Origin: Anoplopoma fimbria
Lineage: Eukaryota; Chordata; Actinopteri; Perciformes; Anoplopomatidae
Assembly: GCF_027596085.1 (NCBI RefSeq)
Contig: NC_072457.1
Coordinates: 5,055,629-5,119,628 of the forward strand
Direction of reading: 5' to 3'
DNA: 64,000 nucleotides
The translations under genes were made by a program, and so were the position numbers. Position 1 is the first letter of the stretch. Every line of letters starts with the position of its first letter. Under the pieces are notes generated by a model, which was not told where the DNA came from, did not search any database, and was given only the letters and a program-made list of their open reading frames with translations. Shown here piece by piece: positions 33,516-64,000 of this stretch.

Positions 33516-36500
33516 TTTTCATAAAAAGTCGTAGTATAGTATTTTGTGAATAAAATTATAAAGGTCATAAAAGATCATTGCATAGTATGTTGCAAAAAGT
33601 CAATAAAAATCACTTTATTGTATCAAAGTTTAGCATGTCAAAAAATGACAAAAAAAAACTCATAGTATATTATGTCGAAAAAGTCTTGAATAAAGTCAGT
33701 ATAGCATGTGGGGAAAAAAGTCATAAAAGGAGTCATAGTATAGTATGTCATGAAAAAATGTAATTTCATAAAACAGTCATAGTATGGTATGTTGAAAAAT
33801 GTTGCAGTAAATAATGTCGAATTTTATGTTGGAAAAGTCATCTTAAAGAATTTGGAAAAAGTGATAGTGTGTGTCAAAAAAAGTTATAGAATAGTATGTC
33901 AAAAAAGTTAAATAAAGGTTACAGTATAGAATGTTGGAAAAAATATAAAACAACTCATACTATATGTCGTTGGAAGTTAAAAGAAAATCATAGTATAGCA
34001 TGTCGAAAGAGTAAAAAAAGTCATAGAATAGCATTCTGAAAAAGTTGAAAAAAAACAGTCATAGTATAGCATGTTGAAAGGAGTCATAGAAAAGTATGTA
34101 ATAATAATCACTGTCGGTTGAAACTTGTCAAAATTAGTAATCGTACTATATGTCGAAAAGTGTTACTTAAAAAAATACTCATATTATAGTATGTCAGAAT
34201 AGTCACAGTACCATAAATTATAAAATGTTAAAAAGTCAAACAGTCCTTGTATAGTATGTCGAAAAAAAAGTCATAGTATAGCATGTCAAAAAAGTTGAAA
34301 AAAAGTCATAGTATAGTATGTCGAAAAAAGTCACAGTATAGTATGTAATAGTAAAAAAAATAAAAAAAAGTCATAGTATAGTATGTCGAAAAAGTTGAAA
34401 AAAAGTCATAAAAATAAAAAAGTATAGTATAGTATGTCAAAAAAAAAAAGTCATAGTATAGTATGTCGAAAAAAAGTTAAAAAAAAAAGTCATAGTATAG
34501 CATGTCAAAAAAAGTCATAGTATAGCATGTCGAAAAAGAAAAAAAAGTCATAGTATAGCATGTCGAAAAAAAGTCATAGTATAGTATGTCGAAAAAGTTG
34601 AAAAAAAGTCATCGTATAGCATGTCGAAAAAGAAAAAAAAAAGTCATAGTATAGTATGTCGAAAAAAAGTCATAGTATAGTATGTCGAAAAAATAGAAAA
34701 AAGTCATAGTATAGTATGTCGAAAAAGTTGAAAAAAAAGTCATAGTATAGTATGTCGAAAAAAAAAAGTCATAGTATAGCATGTCGAAAAAATAGTATGT
34801 CGAAAAAGTCATAGTAAAAAAAAAGTCATAGTATAGCATGTCGAAAAAGTTGAAAAAAAGTCAATGTCAAAAAAAAAAAAGTAGTATAGCATGTCGAAAA
34901 AAAAAAGTCATAGTATAGCATGTCGAAAAAGTTGAAAAAAAGTCATAGTATAGTATGTCGAAAAAGTTGAAAAAAAGTCATAGTATAGTATGTCGAAAAA
35001 AAGTCATAGTATAGTATGTCGAAAAAGTTGAAAAAAAGTCATAGTATAGTATGTCGAAAAAGTTGAAAAAAAGTCATAGTATAGTATGTCGAAAAATAAG
35101 TCATAGTATAGCATGTCGAAAAAAAAAAAGGTCATAATAGTATGTCATAGTATAGCATGTCGAAAAAAAGTCATAGTATAGCATGTCGAAAAAAAATTGA
35201 AAAAAAGTCATAGTATAGTATGTCATAGTATAAAAAAAGTTGAAAAAAGTCATAGTATAGTATGTGTCGAAAAAAAAAAAAGTCATAGTATAGCATGTCG
35301 AAAAAGTTGAAAAAAAGTCATAGTATAGTATGTCAAAAAAAGTCATAGTGTAGTATGTCGAAAAAAGTTGAAAAAAAAAAAGTCAGTATAGTATGTCGAA
35401 AAAGTTGAAAAAAAGTCATAGTATAGCATGTCGAAAAAAAGTCATAGTATAGTATGTCGAAAAAGTTGAAAAAAAGTCATAGTATAGCATGTCGAAAAAA
35501 GTCATAGTATAGTATGTCGAAAAAGTTGAAAAAAAAAAAGTCATAGTATAGTATGTCGAAAAAGTTGAAAAAAAGTCATAGTATAGTATGTCGAAAAATA
35601 AAAAAAGTCATAGTATAGCATGTCGAAAAAAAAAAAATAGTATAGCATGTCGAAAAAGTAGAAAAAAGTCATAGTATAGTATGTCGAAAAAGTTGAAAAT
35701 AAAAGTCATAGTATAGTATGTCGAAAAAAAACTCATAGTATAGCATGTCGAAAAAACTCATAGTATAGTATGTGAAAAAGTTGAAAAAAAGTTAGAAAAA
35801 AAATAAGTCATAGTATAGCATGTCGAAAAAGTTGAAAAAAAAGTCATAGTATAGTATGTCGAAAAAGTTTAAAAAAAGTCATAGTATAGTATGTCGAAAA
35901 AGAAAAAAAAAAGTCATAGTATAGTATGTCGAAAAAAGAAAAAGTATAGTATAGCATGTCGAAAAAGTTGAAAAAAAGTCATAGTATAGTATGTCGAAAA
36001 AGTTGAAAAAAGTATAGTATCAAAAAGTCATAGTATAGTGTCGAAAAAAAGTCATAGTATAGCATGTCGAAAAAGTTGAAAAAAAGTCATAGTATAGTAT
36101 GTCGAAAAAGTTGAAAAAAAGTCATAGTATAGTATGTCGAAAAAAAAAAAAGTCATAGTATAGCATGTCGAAAAAGTTGAAAAAAAGTCATAGTATAGTA
36201 TGTCGAAAAAAAGTCATAGTATAGCATGTCGAAAAAGTTGAAAAAAAGTCATAGTATAGCATGTCGAAAAAGTTGAAAAAAAGTCATAGTATAGTATGTC
36301 GAAAAAAAAAAAAGTCATAGTATAGCATGTCGAAAAAGTCATAGAAAAAAAAAAAAAAAGTCATAGTATAGTATGTCGAAAAAAAAAAAAGTCATAGTAT
36401 AGTATGTCGAAAAAGTTGAAAAAAAGTCATAGTATAGTATGTCGAAAAAGTTGAAAAAAAGTCATAGTATAGTATGTCGAAAAAAAAAAGGTCATAGTAT

Positions 36501-36660
36501 AGTCATAGTATAGCATGTCGAAAAAGAAAAAAAGTCATAGTATAGTATGTCGAAAAAGTTGAAAAAAGGTCATAGTATAGTATGTCAAAAAAAGTCATAG
36601 TGTTGTATGTCGAAAAAGTTGAAAAAAAGTCAGTATAGTATGTCGAAAAAGTTAAAAAAA
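33516..36660. repeat. Satellite-like array, block 1 (about 34-bp motif)
   Basis: Tandem repeats of AGTCATAGTATAG(T/C)ATGTCG joined by A-runs and GTTGAAAAA. Monomer length varies (about 24 or 34) depending on whether the GTTGAAAAA part is present and on A-run length. Copies are diverged at the left (33516-34200) and highly regular from about 34250. The plus strand is A-rich. Phe/Tyr/Thr-rich open frames on the minus strand come from the repeat and are not genes. Confidence 0.95.
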
Positions 36661-37586
36661 AGTCATAGTATAGCATGTTGAAAAAGTAGAAAGAAAGTCA
36701 TATTATAGCATGTCGGAAAAGGAAAAAAGAAGTCATGGTATAGCATGTCGAAATAAACTCATATTATAGTATTTCAGAACAGTCATAGTACCATAAATTA
36801 TAAAATTCAACAAAGAGTCATAAACAGTCCTTGTATAGTATGTCATAAAAAAATTGTTATAGTATGTCATATGACACTGCTCGACTCATACGCTAAGTGA
36901 GACAAGAAGAGTGACAAAAGTGATAAATAAGCATATTTATTTAAAACACAACTATAGACTACAAAACAAACTTGGATATCAGTAAGCAGTCATCTAACCA
37001 TGTAGGAATGTGTGAACTTTCTGCAAAACACAAAACAAAACAGCAGCCACATGACAAAGGGAAGAAAGCGTTGTTTGTTGACTGCCGTTTTGAGGCCTTG
37101 AGTTCGACGATTTGGACGTCGTCATCTTGGATTACGGCCGTCGCCATCTTGGCTTTTTGCAACAAATGGATGGAAGTCACCATATTTGGACTGCGGATGA
37201 TGATAATTTACTAAATGAGCCACACATGAGCCACACCGGCCAAGGTGAGTCTGACAACCCCGGATCCTGCAAGACTACCAAGATACAGCCAGCAAAGATC
37301 GCAGTGAACCAAAGTGGAGCGACAGGGTCATCAATTAAGCCACAGGAGTAGTACTTAGACATAAAAATAGTAAAAAGTATAGTATGTTATGAAAATGCAT
37401 TCAAAAAGTCAAACTATATCATGTCATGTTTATGTCATAGAAAAGTCATAGTAGAGTAACTTAAAAGTTGTAGTATAGCATGTCAAATAAAAGTCAACGT
37501 ATAACATGTCAAAAAATAAAAAGGTAATTGTATAGCATGCTGAAAGAAGTCATAGTAAGTATGCCGAAAGAGTAAAAAATAAATCA
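36661..37586. repeat. Non-satellite spacer in the array, copy 1
   Basis: A mostly non-repetitive block, near-identical to 40266-41212 (offset about 3626). It contains GAGACAAGAAGAGTGACAAA, an interspersed-repeat fragment at about 37060-37200 (TTGACTGCCGTTTTGAGG, then GCCGTCGCCATCTTGGC) and a tail with GCCACACCGGCCAAGG. Open frames of 60-80 codons are identical between copies. They are better explained by recent duplication than by coding constraint. Confidence 0.85.
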
Positions 37587-40265
37587 TAGAAAAGTATGTC
37601 TAAAGAGTAAAAAAGTCATTGTCTAGCAGTAAAAATAAATAAGTATAGCATGTCAAAAAAAATCATAATGAAGTTATAGTATGGTATGTCGAAAAAATAG
37701 AAAAAAGTCATAGTATAGCATGTAAAAACAAAGTCGTAGTATATCATGTCGAAAAAGTTGAAAAAAGCGATAGTATAGCATGTCAAAAAAAAGTAATAGT
37801 ATAGCATGTCGAAAAAGTTGAAAAAAAGTCATAGTATAGTATGTTGAAAAAAAGTCATAGTATAGTATGTCGAAAAAAAGTCATAGTATAGTATGTCGAA
37901 AAAGTTGAAAAAAAGTCATAGTATAGCATGTCGAAAAAGTTGAAAAAAAGTCATAGTATAGTATGTCGAAAAAAAAAAAAGTCATAGTATAGTATGTCGA
38001 AAAAAAGTCATAGTATAGCATGTCGAAAAAGTTGAAAAAAAGTCATAGTATAGCATGTCAAAGTTGAAAAAAAGTATAGTCATAGTATAGTATGTCGAAA
38101 AAGTTGAAAAAAAAAAAAAAAAATCATAGTATAGTATGTCGAAAAAGTTGAAAAAAAGTCAGTATAGTATGTTGAAAAAAAGTCATCGTATAGCATGTCG
38201 AAAAAGAAAAAAAAAAGTCATAGTATAGAATGTCAACAAAAAGTCATAGTATAGTATGTCGAAAAAGTTGAAAATAAAAGTCATAGTATAGCATGTCGAA
38301 AAAAAGTCGTAGTATATCATGTCGAAAAAGTTGAAAAAAGCGATAGTATAGCATGTCAAAAAAAAGTCATAGTATAGCATGTCGAAAAAGTTGAAAAAAA
38401 GTCATAGTATAGTATGTCGAAAAAAAGTCATAGTATAGTATGTCGAAAAAAAGTCATAGTAAAAAAAAAGTCATCGTATAGCATGTCGAAAAAGAAAAAA
38501 AAAGAGTCATAGTATAGAATGTCAACAAAAAGTCATAGTATAGTATGTCGAAAAAGTTGAAAATAAAAGTCATAGTATAGTATGTCGAAAAAAAGTCATA
38601 GTATAGCATGTCGAAAAAAAGTCATAGTATAGCATGTCGCTTTGATAAAAGTCTGAAAACTGTAATGTAATGTAATGTAATGTCGAAAAAAAAAAAAGTC
38701 ATAGTATAGCATGTCGAAAAAGTTGAAAAAAAGTCATAGTATAGTATGTCGAAAAAGTTGAAAAAAAGTCATAGTATAGTATGTTGAAAAAAAGTCATAG
38801 TATAGCATGTCGAAAAAGAAAAAAAAAAAAAAAAGATCATAGTATAGAATGTCAACAAAAAGTCATAGTATAGTATGTCGAAAAAAAAGTCATAGTATAT
38901 CATGTCGAAAAAAAAAAAGTCATAGTATAGCATGTCAAAAAAAAAAAGTCATAGTATAATATGTCGAAAAAAAAAAAGTTGAAAAAAAGTCATAGTATAG
39001 CATGTCGAAAAAGAAAAAAAAAAAGTCATAGTATAGAATGTCAACAAAAAGTCATAGTATAGTATGTCGAAAAAGTTGAAAATAAAAGTCATAGTATAGT
39101 ATGTCGAAAAAAAGTCATAGTATAGCATGTCGAAAAAGTTGAAAAAAAAAAAAGTCATAGTATAGCATGTCGCAAAAAAAGTCATAGTATAGTGATGTAA
39201 AAAAAGTCATAGTATATGTAATGTCGAAAAAGTTGAAAAAAAGTCATAGTATAGTATGTCGAAAAAAAAAAAAGTCATAGTATATAGTATGTCGAAAAAA
39301 AAAATAGTCATCGTATAGCATGTCGAAAAAGAAAAAAAAAGAGTCATAGTATAGAATGTCAACAAAAAGTCATAGTATAGCATGTCGAAAAAAAGTCATA
39401 GTATAGCATGTCGAAAAAGTTGAAAAAAAGTCATAGTATAGTATGTCGAAAAAAAGTCGTAGTATATCATGTCGAAAAAGTTGAAAAAAGCGATAGTATA
39501 GCATGTCAAAAAAAGTCATAGTATAGCATGTCGAAAAAAGTCATGAAAAAAAAAAAGTCATAGTATAGTATGTTGAAAAAAAGTTATAGTATATATGTAA
39601 AAAGTTGAAAAAAAGTCATAGTATAGTATGTCGAAAAAAAAAAAAAGTCATAGTATAGTATGTCGAAAAAAAAAAAAAGTCATAGTATAGCATGTCGAAA
39701 AAAAAGTCAAAGTATAGTCATATAGTATAAAAATGTTGAAAAAAAGTCATAGTGTTGTATGTCGAAAAAGTTGCAAAAAAGTCATAGGATAGACTGTCGA
39801 AAAAATGTCATAAAAAAAGTATAGTATAGTGTCGAAAAAAGTTGAAAAAAAGTCATAGTATAGTATGTCGAAAAAAAGTCATAGTATAGCATGTCGAAAA
39901 AGAAAAAAAAATGTCATAGTATAGCATGTCGAAAAAAAAAAAAAAGTCATAGTATAGTATGTCGAAAAAAAAAAAAGTCATAGTATAGTATGTCGAAAAA
40001 GTTGAAAAAAAAGTCATAGTATAGTATGTCGAAAAAAAGTCATGTAAAAAAAAAAGTCATAGTATAGCATGTCGAAAAAGAAAAAAAAATGTCATAGTAT
40101 AGAATGTTAACAAAAAGTCATAGTATAGTATGTCGAAAAAGTTGAAAAAAAAAGTCATAGTATAGTATGTCGAAAAAGTCATAGTATAGTATGTCGAAAA
40201 AGTTGAAAAAAAGTCATAGTATAGTATGTCAAAAAAAGTCATATAGTATAAAAAGTTGAAAAAAA
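37587..40265. repeat. Satellite-like array, block 2
   Basis: Same motif as block 1, with more single-part monomers and more A-run length variation. At 38636-38684 it is interrupted by CGCTTTGATAAAAGTCTG and (GTAAT)n, a short reverse fragment of the ATTTAGCAGATGCTTT-type repeat. Confidence 0.95.
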
Positions 40266-41212
40266 GTCATAGTATAGCATGTTGAAAAAGTAGAAAGAAA
40301 GTCATATTATAGCATGTCGGAAAAAGGAAAAAAGTCATATTATAGCATGTCGGAAAAGTCATGGTATAGCATGTCGAAATAAACTCATATTATAGTATTT
40401 CAGAACAGTCATAGTACCATAAATTATAAAATTCAACAAAGAGTCATAAACAGTCCTTGTATAGTATGTCATAAAAAAATTGTTATAGTATGTCATATGA
40501 CACTGCCCGACTCATACGCTAAGTGAGACAAGAAGAGTGACAAAAGTGATAAATAAGCATATTTATTTAAAACACAACTATAGACTACAAAACAAACTTG
40601 GATATCAGTAAGCAGTCATCTAACCATGTAGGAATGTGTGAACTTTCTGCAAAACACAAAACAAAACAGCAGCCACATGACAAAGGGAAGAAAGCGTTGT
40701 TTGTTGACTGCCGTTTTGAGGCCTTGAGTTCGACGATTTGGACGTCGTCATCTTGGATTACGGCCGTCGCCATCTTGGCTTTTTGCAACAAATGGATGGA
40801 AGTCACCATATTTGGACTGCGGATGATGATAATTTACTAAATGAGCCACACATGAGCCACACCGGCCAAGGTGAGTCTGACAACCCCGGATCCTGCAAGA
40901 CTACCAAGATACAGCCAGCAAAGATCGCAGTGAACCAAAGTGGAGCGACAGGGTCATCAATTAAGCCACAGGAGTAGTACTTAGACATAAAAATAGTAAA
41001 AAGTATAGTATGTTATGAAAATGCATTCAAAAAGTCAAACTATATCATGTCATGTTTATGTCATAGAAAAGTCATAGTAGAGTAACTTAAAAGTTGTAGT
41101 ATAGCATGTCAAATAAAAGTCAACGTATAACATGTCAAAAAATAAAAAAGTAATTGTATAGCATGCCGAAAGAAGTCATAGTAAGTATGTCGAAAGAGTA
41201 AAAAATAAATCA
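40266..41212. repeat. Non-satellite spacer in the array, copy 2
   Basis: Second copy of the block at 36661-37586. Very few differences are visible (for example a CTGCTCG to CTGCCCG change near 40506). An extra GTCATATTATAGCATGTCGG unit occurs at the left edge. Confidence 0.85.
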
Positions 41213-41665
41213 TATGTCGAAAAAAAAAAAGTCATAGTATAGCATAAAAAAAGTCATAGTCTAAAAAGTAAAAAAGTCATAGTATAGCATGTAAAAACAA
41301 AGTCGTAGTATAGTATGTCAAAAAAAGTTGAAATGTCGAAAAGTTATAGTATAGTATGTCGAAAAAAATTGAAAAAAAGTCATAGTATAGTATGTCGTTA
41401 TAGCATGTCGAAAAAGTTGAAAAAAAGTCATAGTATAGCATGTAAAAAAAAGTCATAGTATAGCATGTCGAAAGAGTCAGGAAAAAAGTAATAGTATAGT
41501 ATGTTGAAAAAAGTTATTAAAAAGTCATTCTATAGGATGTCATAAAATCTTATGTCCTGAAAAAAAATCACAAAAATGTCATATAAAGTCATAGTATAAA
41601 AAGTAAAGTTTTATGTCATAAAAATGACATAAAACTTCATAGCATGTCGTGAAAATGTCAGCGTC
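41213..41665. repeat. Satellite-like array, block 3 (trailing edge)
   Basis: Shorter and increasingly degenerate monomers that fade out by about 41665, just before the likely 3' end of the nidogen transcript. Confidence 0.85.
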
Positions 41666-41737
41666 AGTTTTCCTCATCAGTTAGATATTTTATGAAACAA
41701 AACTCAAACGACTGATTTTGTACATTTAAAAAGGTTT

Positions 41738-41743
41738 TTTATT
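41738..41743 (-). terminator. Candidate distal poly(A) signal of nidogen-1
   Basis: AATAAA on the minus strand, about 1.95 kb beyond the stop codon at 43695. If used, 41720-43694 is the 3' UTR, which contains no other gene that I can see. Another AATAAA is at about 42053. Confidence 0.4.
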
Positions 41744-43694
41744 GAGGCTGAACAGGCTGTTAATGTTCCCTCTTTGGCTGTGAGTCAGAACAGACATACA
41801 TACATGTTGTGCAGCCCCGTCGGACTGACCAGTTTCATCCCTGATGGGGTTTCAGTTACCACAAAAAAAAATACCTGAGCTGGGTTTCCCGACGCTACAC
41901 TGACTTGATCCTCACTTTACCTACAACACAATGAGCCCAATGTCGGTCCTGTCATGTAATCATGTTTTTTTTACATTTTCAAAAGCAAAATAACAAAAGA
42001 ATAAGTTTCTTGTGGACACTAAAATTTGACAGTTTTTGTTGTTTCTTTACTTTTATTGTAGATGAAATCGGACTTCAGTGACTGGAACTGAATCATCACT
42101 GCACAAGTCTTCATTGTAACAATGATGGTTACATGAGAAGTACATACATGTTGCATACACCTTCACAGTTAATCATCATCAGCATCAGGTAGATCTTAGG
42201 CAACATCTGCACCATTAAAAACATGTCATCTGCATATTAGGTAATTATTTACAAGTTCATATAAAAAATACACTGTGAGTTGTAGCAAAAACAATACAAA
42301 AATCTTGTAAGTCTTAAAAAGTTTTGAAGTCGTTGCTAAACTCTTACACCACTTCAAGTTCATAGTGGTGAGGTTTGTGGTCCACTTTTAAAATACTGAG
42401 CATACAGTTTGGGGGATGGGGGCAATCTAATAGTATCATATAGGATTGCTAAAAGAGAGAATCATTTCAGATTGGTAGTTTTATTTTATCATAAAGAACT
42501 AAAACATCTGCACATTCTTTGGCTTCATCAATCTTCGTACAAATTAAACAGGAAGAAAATTCCTGTCAATAAGAAAATCTTCGTCAATAAGAGACCATTG
42601 TGATCTTTAGAAAAATAAAAGACAATATCCCTTTCAATTCATTAAGTCAATGCAATTTAACGTACAATTCTCTCGTTAATATGTTGAAACTAGAAGAGGT
42701 TTTAATGGAGAACAGTTAAGTTACTTTAACAAGATCAAATCTGGAGGACAATTTAGTGCCATCAAATGGCCACTTGACCTTTTGGTTTCAAAGTCTTGGC
42801 AACATCCATTTTTTGTAGTTTCTCCCTACAAATTTCATCCAGTCTTCACTAAATGTGATTCAAAATATATTTGAATTAACCCAAACATTATGCTTTTGTT
42901 TTGTGATATGATTGCCTATTGCCTATATTGATTTTAGGTGGCGTTACAGGAATCAGAAATGCTTATGATTCAGACTTAATGAAATTTGGGATACTGTCTG
43001 CTTTTTTCGAGGGATCACAGAAGCTCACGATAGCTGTCCAGGAATGACTCCTGACGATTTTTGTTTGGTGAGTGTCAAGGTTTTTTCATTTTCAGAAACC
43101 TTTTAAAGGCTATTTTTAATTTTTGAAACATTTTCAAGCCTTAGGAATCTCCCCCTCAAGTATTTTGATTATTGCAGAACATTTGAGAAATATATCTGAT
43201 TGTTTTCCGCAGTCATCTTTCAGGCCACATGTATAATTAATCAATAAGGAGTTTCCCTTTTAAAATATATAAAAACATAACGTGAAGTTCATATCTTTTC
43301 AAATAATTACCAACTGGTTGGTCACTGTGTTTTTAGTTAACCTGCTGGCTATTTAAACAATCCCTGTATTTTAGATTTAGTGTCACTTTCCTCTCATTTT
43401 GGAGAGAAGCTTCAACCAGCGGTAAGATAACAAACACGACGCTCTGAACAAAAAAGTTCAGAAATTATTTCTGAATTCAACAATAACAGGAAGAAAGTTA
43501 AATGATCCTCCCTGCAGTGACATCATAAAAACAGTGAGCTTTGAACAGAGGCCCAGAAACACATAAAACTCTAAAATGATTGTAGAAATGTTCAATTCAA
43601 GTAACGAAATGTAGAAAAACACCAATTTGAGTTAAGTGTGTTTTGTTTTTTCTCTCCGAGCAGCAGCAGCAGTGTTATTGTCGCTCTGCAGACC

Positions 43695-63813
<20,119 letters not shown>

Positions 63814-64000
63814 CTGCATGGACGTGGGAGAGAACATGTGAGTGTTAGAAGCGCCTGAGTCCTGCACAGCCACGGACCGGAAACAAAGGTCTCCGGTTGC
63901 ACTCCAGCCGGGGACATTGGTATCCATAGTCACGCAACTTTTAAAACCAACACTATTCAACATCTACATACATCATCCAAATAATTGTGGGTGTAGCTAG
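63814..64000. other. Nidogen-1 intron at right edge
   Basis: Intron upstream of the first visible exon. No further exon could be recognised before the window ends. Confidence 0.5.

Noticed and set aside
34609..40242. Phe/Tyr/Thr-rich minus-strand frames in the satellite
   Set aside because: Each is the satellite motif read in one frame; lengths vary with A-run length and there is no start context or domain.
36959..40977. Pairs of 61-80 codon frames identical between two places (36959-37362 and 40585-40988)
   Set aside because: Identity is explained by the duplicated spacer DNA, and part of the sequence is a dispersed repeat fragment. Overlapping frames on both strands are equally conserved, which argues against coding.
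33516..41665. CRISPR-like regular repeats
   Set aside because: There are no unique spacers between repeats, the unit is AT-rich satellite, and the window is a vertebrate genome.

Overview
This window is nuclear DNA of a bony fish, most likely a spiny-rayed teleost. Genes are split by GT-AG introns, TRIM genes of the teleost-expanded bloodthirsty-like type occur in tandem, and many repeats resemble those I know from teleost genomes. No bacterial or organellar signal was seen. I read gene identities from the protein sequence; I ran no database search.

Layout. 1-14.9 kb: two tandem copies of a unit of about 8.3 kb. Each carries a single-coding-exon TRIM E3 ligase gene on the minus strand, and gag-like Pro/Arg-rich repeat DNA lies at the unit boundaries. 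15.8-20.75 kb (minus): RBM34, 11 coding exons, 425 aa. 21.3-32.5 kb (plus): TBCE, 16 coding exons, 527 aa, head-to-head with RBM34 across 589 bp. 32.9-41.7 kb: a satellite-like array built on a motif of about 34 bp, interrupted by two near-identical spacer blocks about 3.6 kb apart. 43.7-63.8 kb (minus): the C-terminal part (14 exons, about 733 codons) of nidogen-1, whose N-terminal exons lie beyond the right edge.

The order and orientation RBM34(-), TBCE(+), NID1(-) match what I recall of human 1q42.3, so this is a conserved block. Genes lying between TBCE and NID1 in human are absent here, and the satellite sits in that place. The three single-copy genes act separately: nucleolar RNA binding, alpha-tubulin folding, and basement membrane assembly.

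The most interesting features are these. TBCE exon 11 is in-frame and lies between a 1 kb CT tract, with no adenine in the last 94 bases before its acceptor AG, and an intron that is mostly a 141-bp TG repeat. The duplicated TRIM genes differ almost only in part of the PRY-SPRY domain. The satellite has a repeated spacer. TBCE intron 1 holds a three-level nest of mobile elements. No wholly new gene system could be supported.
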